A DNA stretch of 64,000 nt, from the NCBI GenBank assembly GCA_951799425.1, contig OX637394.1:38705001-38769000 (forward strand), in the 5' to 3' direction. The translations under genes and the position numbers were made by a program. Below are positions 12,901-21,714 of this stretch, piece by piece; position 1 is the stretch's first letter; every line of letters starts with the position of its first letter. Below the pieces are notes generated by a model, which was not told the DNA's origin, made no database searches, and saw nothing but the letters and a program-made list of their open reading frames with translations. This DNA is from Ilex aquifolium. Lineage: Eukaryota > Streptophyta > Magnoliopsida > Aquifoliales > Aquifoliaceae.

Positions 12901-15370
12901 ACCACCACAACAGGTTAGACAGCAGGACCACCACAACCACAGCAGAAGCCACCGATGTCGATGACCAGCAGCCTCACCACCCCAATCGCCAAAAAGGACA
13001 CAGAGGCACCGATGTCGACAACGCCTCACATCGGAAACTTCCACCACAGACGTAGCTCCACCACTACCACAATATATCACCACCACCACCGCGTATCACC
13101 ACTACTGTGTAACACCACCACCACGTTGGAACTCTGACAGCATCACCACCACAAAGGCTTCGACAGTAGCACCACCTCAACAGTGACACTACTAAGCCAA
13201 GGTAACTTTCACAACACAAACACACACTAAGATTTGTATTTAGGATCATCCTGCTCTGATACCATGTTAAGTTGAGAGAATTAACACAATATTAGAGAAA
13301 GACGGAGAGTGGTCAAAACTTAACCTACCTCTCACAAACCATTTGTATTTATAGTTAACTTAAAATAATACAAAAGACGTATTAAACCCTCTAATATTTA
13401 CACATAATACCCGAATACTCTTAACATCATTTATGAGGTTTCTGTAAGGCCAAAAACTCGTAATGGTATATTGATAAAACTGCACCTTTTACTCTTTTGC
13501 TTATTAAGATATGAAGTTCACTTCTTCCAGAACTTGTAATAGGTGTTTTATAAAAATTGTAGCACCTGGAACTTATACTTTGAGCAGGTGTTATAGATTT
13601 CAGAGGCAAGTGTGGTACAAGGGATTAAACAGCTGAAGATAGATGATGCAGTTGAATTTACTGATAATATCAGTGAAGCAGATGCACTACTTGGATTGCA
13701 GTCCAAGTTGAAGAAGAATTCTCGGATTCAAGCTGCTGCTAGATCTTGTGGCATCCCTATTTATGTGACGAAGGTAACTTTTGCTACATATACTTGGCCT
13801 TACTGATCCTTTTTGATGCTGATGTTTGAATCATGTATCCATATTGCTATTTTGCAGACGAACTCATTGGCACAGTTAACAAAGGCCATACAGGCATTGG
13901 TGACTGATTATGCTGATGGCTTTGAGTTTTTTGAATCTGAAGCCAAGATGAATTTGTCAGAGAAGATGGACGCCTTGGAGGTGAAAATGACTTTACTTTT
14001 GCTATATCTTTTTTTGGTCATGCAGTAGGCCATCTATGAATGACCCAATGACAATGGTTCTGGTTGTATATGCTGGAAGTTGAGAGATTGTCCAGCTCTG
14101 CTTTTGGAATGTAGTTTTCAGAGATCAGAACAGAGCAGGGTCCACTCTAGCTACACTTTGGCTTTAAAGTTGAATGGACATCCATCAAAGCTTTAGCCTC
14201 CTCACGAACCTAAATATTAACCTTCAAATAAAATTATTACATGTGATTGAGTGAAAGAATAACTAGGCATATTGTTCTTTGGAGGGACAGACACTCTCAA
14301 ACCTAGTTGTAGCTTGTTGGTGTTGCACTTTCTTCAACCATAGGCATTTAGTTGTGTTGCGTTGAATTTCTAAAACTATGTTAAGAAAAGGAACAAGGTG
14401 AAAACATGGAATGTGAATGCTATAAAACCAGATTATGGCAATGATTGGATGAGCTTGATGACTACGAGTTATTGCAGAATGCTGTTTTGGTGGTGGACAG
14501 CTTCAAGAGTATGTTTCTCCCAGACTAATGGTGAAATGGTGAGGTAAGGTGTGCTTTTGGGTGTAGATAAGTGCTACTTCTATTTATAAAAACAACATTG
14601 TTGTGTGCATTGGTAAGACTGGTGAGGATCTGTATTAAATTATCCAGGAGAATGTTGTGGTTGCCTCTGTAAGTAATTTAGGATGGAGTCAGATTGCTCA
14701 TCTGTACTGCCCAAGAATATTGATGGTGGCATCAATGAGAAGGCACGAGTTAATATAAGTTGAGAAACTAAATGGGGAAGAGAAGACTGAAATGATCATG
14801 CACCAGAAAATCTGCAGAGTTATTTTGGTTTAACTAAAGATATGGCTTTTGTCGGATTGAATGGTTGGGTATGATTAGTATGGCTGATTACAAAGTGATG
14901 GATGAGGTGCCATTTGGAACGTGTATGCTGTGATCTTGTCGTCATACAACATTATTTACAAGTTAGATGAATAAGGGACACACTCTTTGCTTCTGTAATA
15001 AGATGGCCTCATTGCTTAACCTTTTTAATCAACTTGATAAAGTGTTTCTCCATTTTTACAGGAGGCGAGGATAGCCATTGAGCAAATAGTAATTCCTAAA
15101 GGAGAACCTGTGGAGCTACTCCCTAGGCCCTCCAACATCATACTGCTTCAGAAGGATCTCATTCGGAAATACAATCTACAATCAGAAAGAGTTGGTACAG
15201 AACCAGATATACGGCTGTGTATCCTTCCATTTCAAAGTATGGAGGATGAAGACACACAAACTAGTGAAAGAACTGAGGCTGACAGTGAGTTTGATGAGTT
15301 ATTTAATGTTAATGCTGAGGCAAATGGTTCACCTAATACCCTGGATAAATTGCCTATCCTTCCTGACTAG
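693..15370 (+). CDS. SPD1-like: Ycf45/SPD1-type P-loop ATPase with C-terminal R3H-like region (5' end outside window)
   Basis: The gene is spliced from 693-907, 3007-3157, 4873-5064, 6782-6944, 7076-7305, 13597-13773, 13858-13980 and 15062-15370. The sum is 1560 nt in one frame, giving 519 residues and TAG; all boundaries are AG/GT. Counting from the first residue seen, Walker A (GPPGVGKT) is at residues 61-68, Walker B (VIVIDE) at 135-140, and a sensor-like VATAHG at 161-166. An R3H-like segment and an acidic tail are in the last exon. The core matches the algal plastid ycf45 family and its land-plant nuclear homologues, including Arabidopsis SEEDLING PLASTID DEVELOPMENT 1, which acts in seedling plastid development. 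A plastid location is inferred from the family, because the N-terminus and transit peptide lie upstream of base 1. Intron 5 has been enlarged by an antisense copia element. I cannot tell which paralogue this is, but the family is clear. Confidence 0.9.
908..3006 (+). other. ATPase intron 1
   Basis: A 2.1-kb GT-AG intron. Apart from the SINE at 1925-2034, it has a short diverged direct repeat (about 2395-2500 and 2585-2690, sharing GGAGTGG/GAAGTGG and CAAATGGGAGGAGAACT). No other gene is supported. Confidence 0.7.
1925..2034 (+). mobile_element. tRNA-derived SINE with 17-bp target duplication
   Basis: The body has a pol III box A-like TGGTCCAATGG at 1938-1948 and a box B-like GAGTTCAAGTTCC at 1989-2001. 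A C-rich stretch and a 17-A tail follow. The direct repeat AAATTATGACACAAGTT flanks it perfectly at 1908-1924 and 2035-2051. This is the hallmark of LINE-driven retroposition. At 110 bp it is short for a SINE. Confidence 0.85.
3007..3157 (+). CDS. SPD1-like: ATPase exon 2
   Basis: Starts after TTTTGCAG and completes the split Arg codon. It encodes [20 protein letters not shown], then [13 protein letters not shown] and RRMQVP, which are hallmark blocks of the family. It ends at ACACAAG before GTAGGA (phase 0). Confidence 0.9.
3158..4872 (+). other. ATPase intron 2
   Basis: A 1.7-kb GT-AG intron with no supported gene. The short ORFs in it lack homology I can recognise. Confidence 0.65.
4873..5064 (+). 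CDS. SPD1-like: ATPase exon 3 (Walker B)
   Basis: 64 codons between a GATATAG acceptor and a GTGAGT donor. It carries [12 protein letters not shown] (Walker B with the catalytic Glu), an [17 protein letters not shown] block and LEMLVGGIQ. Both ends are phase 0. Confidence 0.9.
5394..6366. mobile_element. MITE-like element with short inverted ends
   Basis: The left end reads GGGGTGTTTGATA and the right end TATCAAATATCA, imperfect inverted repeats of about 10-12 bp. The arms are rich in ACTTAA, TTAAGT and AATTCA motifs typical of short non-autonomous DNA elements. I cannot define a clean target duplication, so the superfamily (hAT-like?) is open. Confidence 0.4.
5620..6130. repeat. CAC/CCA/CCG trinucleotide minisatellite, about 0.5 kb
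   Basis: About 500 bp of nearly pure CAC, CCA, CCG, CAT and TTG triplets. Open frames of His/Pro/Ser/Leu appear in several phases only because stop codons are compositionally rare. It is not a gene. Confidence 0.85.
6782..6944 (+). CDS. SPD1-like: ATPase exon 4
   Basis: Follows TCTTGTAG. It encodes [12 protein letters not shown], then [14 protein letters not shown] and a segment ending DAVLS. The last base begins a Gly codon completed by the next exon. Confidence 0.88.
7076..7305 (+). CDS. SPD1-like: ATPase exon 5
   Basis: Begins with GT completing the Gly codon. It encodes [13 protein letters not shown], then an acidic, Ser-rich linker and CLFLYG. The donor is GTAAGA. The next intron is 6291 bp and holds the copia element. 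Confidence 0.85.
7306..7947 (+). other. ATPase intron 5, part left of the copia element
   Basis: 642 bp of intron after donor GTAAGA. Nothing coding is seen. The intron resumes at 13427-13596 after the insertion. Confidence 0.7.
7948..8109 (-). repeat. copia 3' LTR
   Basis: Begins TGTTAAGTTGAGAG and ends TTTTAGCA as read on +. It pairs with 13265-13426. On the - strand it holds a TATA box, AACTATAAATAC. Confidence 0.9.
8110..8118 (-). promoter_or_regulatory. copia polypurine tract
   Basis: On the - strand GAAGGAGAG lies directly against the 3' LTR, which is where plus-strand DNA priming happens in LTR retrotransposons. Confidence 0.7.
8117..8359 (-). pseudogene. copia RNase H, C-terminal part
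   Basis: Encodes [20 protein letters not shown], then [14 protein letters not shown] and LADMFTKAL, the conserved end of copia pol. It is separated from the upstream RNase H part by a break near 8360-8480. Confidence 0.88.
8483..8680 (-). pseudogene. copia RNase H, N-terminal part
   Basis: Contains [20 protein letters not shown] and [11 protein letters not shown], the copia RNase H core with its first catalytic Asp. Stops on both sides show decay. Confidence 0.88.
8867..9328 (-). pseudogene. copia reverse transcriptase, catalytic part
   Basis: Has [20 protein letters not shown], the active-site block [10 protein letters not shown] (usually YVDD) and [15 protein letters not shown]. The Tyr of the YVDD box is replaced, while the Asp pair is kept. 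A stop near 9330 separates it from the N-terminal RT fragment. Confidence 0.9.
9332..9592 (-). pseudogene. copia reverse transcriptase, N-terminal part
   Basis: Encodes [20 protein letters not shown], then [20 protein letters not shown] and [11 protein letters not shown], the conserved start of copia RT. Confidence 0.9.
9602..10135 (-). pseudogene. copia integrase C-terminal region and linker
   Basis: Contains [20 protein letters not shown], the typical integrase tail of copia pol. It is followed by a Ser/Pro-rich linker to RT. Confidence 0.85.
10456..11238 (-). pseudogene. copia protease and integrase N-terminal half
   Basis: Starts with the protease motif [13 protein letters not shown]. 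The usual DSGASDH active site has a Gly to Asp change, expected to disable it. A GAG-pre-integrase zinc segment (WHCRLGHP and CEACQLSKH) and the integrase core start ([10 protein letters not shown] and [13 protein letters not shown]) follow. The frame breaks near 10455. Confidence 0.9.
11259..12261 (-). pseudogene. copia gag
   Basis: 12261-11803 is an open gag start with [20 protein letters not shown] and the conserved helices of the copia gag family. An in-frame TAG near 11805 and a frameshift near 11610 follow. The 11744-11259 frame continues with a [12 protein letters not shown] linker and a zinc knuckle [14 protein letters not shown] in which the first Cys is Tyr. Confidence 0.87.
12262..13252 (-). 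other. copia 5' leader
   Basis: Nearly 1 kb between primer site and gag, long for a copia element. It includes the 31-bp tandem array at 12365-12640 and CAC/CCA-rich sequence (12890-13190). No gene is supported. Confidence 0.7.
12365..12640. repeat. 31-bp tandem array in the copia leader
   Basis: The GCTGAACCGGAC-type motif recurs at exact 31-bp steps (12372, 12403, 12434, 12465, 12496, 12527; again 12578 and 12609). The open frames over it are repeat artefacts. Confidence 0.85.
13253..13264 (-). promoter_or_regulatory. copia primer binding site
   Basis: The - strand reads TGGTATCAGAGC directly next to the 5' LTR. This is the canonical complement of the initiator tRNA-Met 3' end used by plant copia elements. 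Confidence 0.93.
13265..13426 (-). repeat. copia 5' LTR
   Basis: 162 bp, TG...CA, pairing with 7948-8109 at about 94% identity by eye. The - strand TATA box AACTATAAATAC is conserved. Confidence 0.9.
13597..13773 (+). CDS. SPD1-like: ATPase exon 6
   Basis: The acceptor is TTATAG just before ATT TCA GAG. It encodes [17 protein letters not shown], then [20 protein letters not shown] and [10 protein letters not shown]. The frame joins exon 5 in phase 0 across the copia-bearing intron, so the insertion has not broken the coding sequence. Confidence 0.87.
13858..13980 (+). CDS. SPD1-like: ATPase exon 7
   Basis: 41 codons between TTTTGCAG and GTGAAA, encoding [14 protein letters not shown] followed by an acidic helix ending KMDALE. 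Confidence 0.87.
13981..15061 (+). other. ATPase intron 7
   Basis: 1.1-kb GT-AG intron. Nothing else is recognised in it. Confidence 0.65.
15062..15370 (+). CDS. SPD1-like: ATPase terminal exon (R3H-like region, acidic tail)
   Basis: Acceptor TTTTTACAG. It encodes [20 protein letters not shown], then a segment with [13 protein letters not shown] and RLCILPF that matches the R3H-like C-terminus of the family. An acidic Ser/Glu/Asp-rich tail ends LPILPD with a TAG stop at 15368-15370. Confidence 0.88.
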   Translation, partial: EARIAIEQIVIPKGEPVELLPRPSNIILLQKDLIRKYNLQSERVGTEPDIRLCILPFQSMEDEDTQTSERTEADSEFDELFNVNAEANGSPNTLDKLPILPD

Positions 15371-15929
15371 GCATCAGAATGGTGTATTAGTGTTTCATTC
15401 CTTGATCTTGTTAATGTGGTTGGGTTTTTAACCTTCTCTTCCACAAGCCTCTCAAATGTGTACCATTTTCGTGAATCCATGTTATACGCTATTATGTTTT
15501 AATTGAAAAACACACACATACAAGGACATTGATGTTGCATTCCCTCATCAGCTGGACAGTGTACTAGTAAGAGATTAACGGTGCCTAATTCTCTGAAGAA
15601 AAGGCACTGAACTCAGTATCATCCAACTCACAGGGCACTTACCGGGGTGGTGGAGGGCAGTTCTCTGCCAGGGGGTGGAGGGTTGGGGTGGGGGGAAGGG
15701 GTGTTGCTACTATACACTCAGGTTGCTAGGTGGGTCTGTATTGCACTATTGCATTGAGAGATGGTATTTCTGTTCACTCTTCAAGCTTCTGTTCAAGTCA
15801 GGATTAGGGGTTGACAACCAGGAAAAAAAAAAAAAACCCTTGCGGTATTTATTTGAGGTTAGCTGAGTGCTCTACTTTTTTGTGGTATTTATTTCACTTA
15901 AGGTTGAGTCTCTTTACCTCTGTTTGTGA
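15371..15929 (+). other. ATPase 3' UTR and flank
   Basis: Follows the TAG stop. There is no strong AATAAA signal. A G-rich stretch (15645-15700) and an A13 run (15823-15835) are present. No gene is supported. Confidence 0.5.
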
Positions 15930-16112
15930 TTTCGGGAGGTATTCATGTTAGGCATATGCTTGCTTTGATCGAGTTCTTTGGGATGATTCCGTATTACATT
16001 TAAGTAGAGAAACTTTAGGCCACCCTTGGGGAAGTGCACTGGGTGCCGTAGTTAATCGAGTAACTCTAGAAGCATGTGTATAAACTCGTACTAAGGGGCG
16101 TGATCTTGCTAT
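15930..16112 (+). pseudogene. rbcL: Nuclear copy of plastid rbcL fragment (NUPT)
   Basis: The + strand translation follows the C-terminal half of the Rubisco large subunit. [11 protein letters not shown] resembles GGIHVWHMPAL, DDSVL is kept, and [20 protein letters not shown] resembles [20 protein letters not shown], followed by EACV and GRDLA. There are in-frame stops (one where Gln-Ala-Arg is expected) and a small indel. Most differences are C to T or G to A, as expected from deamination of methylated organelle DNA in the nucleus. It is a dead fragment of about 180 bp. The comparison is from memory of the conserved protein. Confidence 0.85.
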
Positions 16113-16173
16113 TATTTTATCGTATACCCAATTTATTAAGTAGTATTGATATGAAATTGACCTTGACAATAAT

Positions 16174-17084
16174 GTTCCGTTTGGTAGGAATGATGAAAAG
16201 TAGGAGGGATACATTTTCTATTTTTCAAGGAAGGAAAGTAGGAATGATACAATTTCTTTCTTTTGTGTTTGGTAGGATGGATGGAAAATAAAAATGATTA
16301 ATTTTTTTTTTGTGTAGGCTAAGATTATGAGTGACAATCGAGTCGTGTCGTGTCGTGTCATGTTCGTGTTGAGTCATTGCGGGTTTGTGTCGAACATTAG
16401 TCAAACCTAATTCAACTTATTTAACTAATTGTGTCGTGTCGAGTTGACTTGTTTATTTTTGTGTCGTGTTGACCCACATAAATTTTGAATAAAAAATTTA
16501 ACGCTAATATTTTATTTTCACTTAATTAAATTCATGTTAAACATGTTAATTTTGTGTTACCATACAAACGAGAAAATAGAGAAAATATTTATTTTTAAAT
16601 AAACAGGTTGATGGTGTTAATTTTGAGTTTGACAGATTGAACTGAATATGAACTGTTTATATTTCTTGTTCGCGTGTCAAGTCATTTTCAAGTTTGTGTC
16701 GAGTTATAATTAAATTCGTGTCAAGTTCGAGCCTTGTCATCGTGTTGATTCGAAAATTATCACCCTTAACTAAGATGGAAAAAATATTTTTTTTAATTTT
16801 AATTTTAAAATTTTTAAAAATATATAAAAATACATATTTTATCATTGTATTTTTATGTGAAATTAATATATATATATAGACAAATAAGATACATTTCAAC
16901 ACAAATAATTAATTTTCCATCTACTTTTCCTTCCGATTTTAGAAGGATTGATTTTGATGAGTTAGAAGGAAAGTTAATCCATTCATTTTTCCATCCTTCC
17001 TATTTTTCTTTCTTACAAAACATGATGTTTTATTTATCCTTCCAACTTTCCATCCTGCCATTTTTTCATCATACCAAATAGATC
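16174..17084. mobile_element. MITE with GTTTGGTA-type inverted ends (outer element)
   Basis: The left end GTTCCGTTTGGTA and the inverse of the right end, GATCTATTTGGTA, match at 9 of 13. The arms share AATGATGAAAA and GGAAAG motifs in inverse order. Minus the nested element (443 bp) and one 8-bp duplication it would be about 460 bp, close to the related copy at 25415-25905. Target duplication unclear. Confidence 0.6.
16326..16768. mobile_element. hAT-like MITE nested in the outer MITE
   Basis: The ends are TATGAGTGACAAT and, inverted, TAAGGGTGATAAT. The flanking 8-mers are GCTAAGAT (16318-16325) and ACTAAGAT (16769-16776), 7 of 8 matching, as expected for hAT. The interior is full of GTGTCG and GTGTTG motifs. 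Confidence 0.7.
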
Positions 17085-18198
17085 ATAAGTTGTTATTATT
17101 TTTGAATTTTCGTGTTTAGAAACTGTAAAATCATTAAAATCGTGACACGTGTGCATTTGACTTGTAGATTATTGAGGTAAGCTGATCGACAACATTAATT
17201 ATTTCAAAAGCCACTTACTTTATCCTAAACAAAAAAGGTAAATTTCAGTATGTTTTTTTTATGCACATTATCCGAAAGTGGTCCGAAAGCTAAACCTTAA
17301 TTGTATTTCATTCGTTTAATTCTCATGTTGGGGGTGCTTTTCTTGCCGTCAGATTAATAAAGCCAATCCCTTTCCAAATTCCCCCGTGGCCACCCCCACC
17401 ACCGTCAAAAAAGTCAGAACTTTCACCAACTTCCCACCCCCACCCCCACCCCCACCCCCACCCCCACCCAAAAAAAAGAGAAAAAAGACAAAAAGGTCAA
17501 ACCCTTTACACTAGTGAATCTTACATATGATTGGTTCACTTGGGCACTAAGGTTTACCAAGTTATTTTGAACACTCCTTTTGTCCATCTTTGCTTGTTAA
17601 AAGCAATAGTTCTAACTCCAATGATACTTCAAGAGACGAGTTGTAAATTTAAATATTTTAAATTTTAATTTTGACATCTCTTTAGGGTCAGAGTATGAAA
17701 GATTTAACTCTCATGAATATCTTAGTTCTGGCGTGAATGACCTGTCTTTGTCCGAATTGGAAAAAGGGATTAATTGAGGTGCGTGCAAATTAACTCAGAC
17801 ACTTCGAACCGTTGAACCAAAAAAAAAAAAAACTATAGTACTTGTAAAATCACATGATTTTTGGACCCAACATCATGAACTACATTAGTTCAAAGAAGAA
17901 ATAAAGAGAAAATAGTTTACATGATAGTTCCTCTGATTGATCAATCTCCTAAAATTAAGAGGAAAACATTACATAACAAAGGTGGTCATTTTTGTTTTAA
18001 TGAAATAACATGCATCTTGAGACCCTTGATTAGTTGAACCAAAAAAAAAGATCATCATACATAGTCGAAAAAATTGGCCTAGTGACAGAGATAGAACATA
18101 AATCACACGCGCTACGTAGTTCACTATGTGCTCAATTAGTTTTATATAATTGCATTCTGGCATTGCATAAATGTACACAATTTGCTTTGGATGTTCTC
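17085..18198. other. Intergenic AT-rich stretch
   Basis: Holds a CCACCC microsatellite (17430-17468) and a SINE remnant (17620-17835). Nothing else is supported. Confidence 0.5.
17620..17835 (+). mobile_element. SINE-like remnant, copy 1
   Basis: The core 17683-17802 is shared with 24813-24930: ATTTAACTCTCATGAATA, GGCGTGAATGACCTG, then a GAATTGG block and a closing GTGCAAATTAACTCAGAC. It ends in an A13 tail. The 5' end is weak and a box A is not clear. Confidence 0.55.
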
Positions 18199-18206
18199 GA
18201 CTCTTT

Positions 18207-18827
18207 GGGTCCGTTTGTTTAGCGGGAGAATGGTAGAAAATGAAAGAAAGAGAAATTTTTTAAATTTTTTATGTGTTTGGTTAGCATGAAATAGAAAATG
18301 ATGAAAAAAATAATTTTCTTTCATACTTGAATTTTCTCACAGCTAACCAACTTGTTTTTCTTATAAAAAACACAAGGAAATACAACAAAGTTGTAATCTA
18401 TAACTAACTTCCTATTTTACCCTTATTTTTCTTAAAATATTTTATTGGTTATTAATTTTTAAAAATATTGGTACGAATTTGATTAACCATATAATTTGGT
18501 CCAAAGACTTTCGTGCTGGTGCTTGTCCTAGAATTAGGTTATGAGCCACTTTTTTTTAAAAAAAAATTTCTTTAAATTATAATGTATATTTTTTTCTTCT
18601 TTAGACTGATTTAATATAATTAAGGATAATTTAGACAATTAGAAAATTTTTTATTGCAACTTTACTTTCTTTCAAACATTATAAATGAATTTTTTTTAAA
18701 ACTTTCTTGTAATTTTTTCATCCTAATCAAATACATGCATGAAAATATATTTTCTATTATTTTCTTTTCTTTCATTTCACTTTCTATCATTTTCACTTTC
18801 CATCATTATTTTTTTCTTAACCAAACA
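18207..18827. mobile_element. MITE with GTTTG ends
   Basis: The left end is GGGTCCGTTTGTTTAG. The right end inverted reads GAGTCTGTTTGGTTAAG if taken to 18832. Direct GACTCTTT copies lie at 18199-18206 and 18828-18835. Two readings fit: an 8-bp duplication with short ends, or a 3-bp TTT duplication with 11-12-bp inverted ends. The superfamily is open. Confidence 0.55.
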
Positions 18828-18835
18828 GACTCTTT

Positions 18836-20359
18836 TTGTTCCATTTATTATTAAAAGTAATCTAGGATTGGCGGTGCCTCGAGAAAAGTTGCTACCATGG
18901 CAAAAGAAAAAGTCGGAGGATGCCCATTAAAACTGATGGAGTTATCTCTTATTCCATTTAACTTGGAAAAGGTTGTTAGGTAAGTCTATTATAAAAATAT
19001 GTGAACACTATATGTAGTATTATACATATACATTTTTGATTAAAAAAAAGGGGGAAAACTATATGTGTTTGTGTTTATTATCAATTTGCTCCTTAGCAAT
19101 AAAGCCATTCTCCTTTATGAATTCATTCGTCATTACTCATACCTAAAAGCACTCTTAACACAAAAAGTTTGCCAAGCAAATGGGGCATCCCATAATGTCT
19201 TAAATAAAAGAAGTCTAAGGGTTAAAATGAAAGAAGAATCATATCATATTAATACAATCCGAGAATCCCTATGAACTTAAACCAACACTATTACAAAATT
19301 ATCATGCCATAAATTTTTTTATGGCGGCTCTTCTTTTCACCAAATGAGTATTCATTTTTTCAACCTCTAACTAAATCTAATGAATAGACTGTCTAGTTTT
19401 AATAAGGAATATCATTAAGAACACACAATTAAATCACTAAATCCAATAAAAAGAATTAACGACATTGAACTACAATCAAATTTTCAAAAAATAGAAAAAA
19501 GTCCAACTAAACTAACATTGTCCAACGGATCTGTTTTTAGATGCGAGGACAATTAATTTAAATTCTCTGTCGCTGTAACTTCTCGGATTGTATAGAAATA
19601 TTCTATTCTCACGCTGCGATTAAACCAAATCAACAAAATCAAAATTTCACCACTTCAAAAAAAATTGATTTAACTGACTTTTTGTGGTTTCGGTGTCTAT
19701 TTTGTATCATTCAAGTATTTAAAAAAAAAATATGAACATTAGCAAGGGGAAAGTGATGCAAATAAGGAAAAAAATGTTATAGTTTGTTTTGAATATTGGT
19801 TTTTTTTTTTGCAATTGGTTTCACTTATTTTTTTTATTTGTAATTAGTTTGACTTTGAATTTTTTAGTTTTTTTGGTATAATTGGTATCACTTATTATTT
19901 TTTATTGGTGATTAGCTTGGCTCTGATTTTTCTTTTTTTTTGTTTTTTAGGTGTAATTGGTATCACTTATTTTTTTTTATTGATAATTAGTTTGACTTTG
20001 AATTTTTTTTGGGTAAAGAAGTCCAATTAGGATTGTCAAGACAAACAATGTTAAGAAAGAGAGAGTATTAGAGATGAGAGAGTGTGTGTTTAAAATGTTT
20101 GAGAGAGAGAGATAGTTATATACGTATAATAGTTGGATGTATGAGATAGAGAGAAAAAAGAGTTATATGAGAGATGAAAGTTTTAGAGTTGTAAAAGGAA
20201 TGAAAGTTCAATTAGGATCGTTGGATCAATAATCCTCAAATGATCTGAGTCACGAAAAGTTAAAGACAAACCATCTAATTACTTTATTATATAGATTTCA
20301 CAGAATTCAAAACAATTATTCCAAAACCCCCCTTCATTTTGGGGGTGGGTTTTTTTGGG
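18836..20359. other. Intergenic AT-rich stretch
   Basis: Contains the T-rich tandem repeat at 19813-20005 and GA-rich microsatellite tracts near 20060-20160. No gene seen. Confidence 0.5.
19813..20005. repeat. About 70-bp tandem repeat, three copies
   Basis: AATTGGTTTCACTTATT and AATTGGTATCACTTATT recur at 19813, 19880 and 19955. Each is followed by a T-rich tract and AATTAGTTTGACTTTGAAT or a variant of it. Confidence 0.75.
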
Positions 20360-20656
20360 GGTAAATTCATAGTTGGTCTCTAAACTTTGTATTCGATTTT
20401 AATTTGATTCTTAAACTTTCAATTGTCACAATTTAATCTCTCAATTATTAATTTTATTACAATTAAGTGCTTATATTCATTTTCACTGTTAGATCAATGT
20501 TGAAATGGATTAGTTGGGCTAGTCTCAGGTTAATTTAACGATAAAAATTGATGGAAAGATTAATTGATAGTTGAAGGATAAAATTGAGACAATTAAGAGT
20601 TTAGGGAACAAATTAAAACTAGAGGTAAAATTCAAGAACCAACTATGAAATTTACC
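20360..20656. mobile_element. Fold-back MITE with arms over 100 bp
   Basis: The left arm starts GGTAAATTCATAGTTGGT. The right arm read in reverse starts GGTAAATTTCATAGTTGGT. Pairing continues for roughly 110 bp (TTTTAATTTG, AATTGTC and CAATTT blocks). This is typical of Mutator-type fold-back MITEs. The T and G runs beside it hide any duplication. Confidence 0.75.
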
Positions 20657-20671
20657 TTTTTTTTTTTGGGT

Positions 20672-20703
20672 GGGTGGGTGGGGGGGGGGGGGGGGGGGGG
20701 GGG
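20672..20703. repeat. G-homopolymer run
   Basis: GGGTGGGTGGG followed by an unbroken G run of about 25. Possible G-quadruplex, and length is likely uncertain in assembly. Confidence 0.8.
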
Positions 20704-21405
20704 AATAGTAATGGGTTTGACTATAATAATTTGTTGGCATTAAAGTAATAAAAAAAAAGAGAAGCACTTTAGCACTCTTAATATTGCCTAAAGGGTAAAA
20801 AGCACCCACCGTGAAGACTTAAACGAATAAAACGAGGATTAGGATTTATTTATCGGGAAAGGACGATCAGGTTTTGTTGTTTTGGGGGTATTATTATACT
20901 ATCATCAACCACTGGAAAATCTAACCCATTTTCCAATACTATGCATAGAACAGTACAATAGATAAGTTTATCTTGTTTCTTTTCTTTGGATTAAGTAGCT
21001 TTGAAGTAATCTTTCAAATTCTAATTAACAAAAGTTAGGGAATAAGTGCCAGTCAAGGTCAAATTCATATCAATTGTTTGCAAAAGTAAAGTGGTGAGAA
21101 ACTACATTGACAGCAAAATCATCTTCTGCTTGCACTAACTATTCGTATGTCGTAATTTCTTCTTTGCGTAAAGGGAGTAGGCCGTTGCCATTCGCTTCGA
21201 GAAAATAAAGACTCAACTTCCGGTTGCCAGTGGGATAGCATCGGGCGCGGGGGGAGAGGGTTGGGGTTGTTGGTTCAATGTAAGAAAGGATGATTACAGA
21301 TTCAACAAATATTGGGTACAAGCTATAATGTGATGATTTTTCATAAGTATATATTAAGTAACATATTTGTTGATCCCTCTCTCTCCCCCCCCCACCCCCC
21401 CCCCC

Positions 21406-21459
<54 letters not shown>

Positions 21460-21714
21460 ACCAAAACTAATGCAAAAAGCAACATTAAGAATTAGAATAT
21501 ATTAACATGCTGTACTAGTCAGCTAGCATTGTTTAAGGTTTGTCAATTGCTAGTGCTAATTCAAGATAAACCACTTTCACATTACCATATATTGCAAATA
21601 TAAAGTGCTTGACCAAACAGTTTGTCCAATTAAAAAGTAATTCATCATTGCAGAGATTCTGTTAAAAATAAACATATTAAGATACTTCTAAAATCTTTTC
21701 TTTTTGTTTTTTTT
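20704..21714. other. Intergenic stretch
   Basis: No gene seen. It contains the C/CA microsatellite at 21379-21455. Confidence 0.5.
21379..21455. repeat. Compound CT-C-CA microsatellite
   Basis: CTCTCT, then a C-rich run of about 36, then (CA)n of about 32 bp. The Gly/Val/Cys-rich ORF on the other strand is an artefact of it. Confidence 0.85.

Larger units (their letters stand above)
7948..13426 (-). mobile_element. Ty1-copia LTR retrotransposon, complete but decayed
   Basis: A 5479-bp element on the - strand inside intron 5 of the ATPase gene. It has two 162-bp LTRs with TG/CA ends, an initiator-Met-tRNA primer site, a leader, gag, protease, integrase, RT and RNase H in copia order, and a purine tract beside the 3' LTR. 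The flanking 5-mers TTATT and TCATT could be a target duplication with one change. Frames are interrupted by several stops and shifts. The LTRs differ at about 9 of 162 positions, so the insertion is not recent. Confidence 0.93.

Noticed and set aside
15948-16214. 88-codon ORF on the - strand over the rbcL fragment
   Set aside because: The homology to rbcL is on the + strand; the - strand ORF is its shadow.
21139-21456. 105-codon ORF with Cys/Val and Gly runs on the - strand
   Set aside because: It is driven by the C-run and CA microsatellite.
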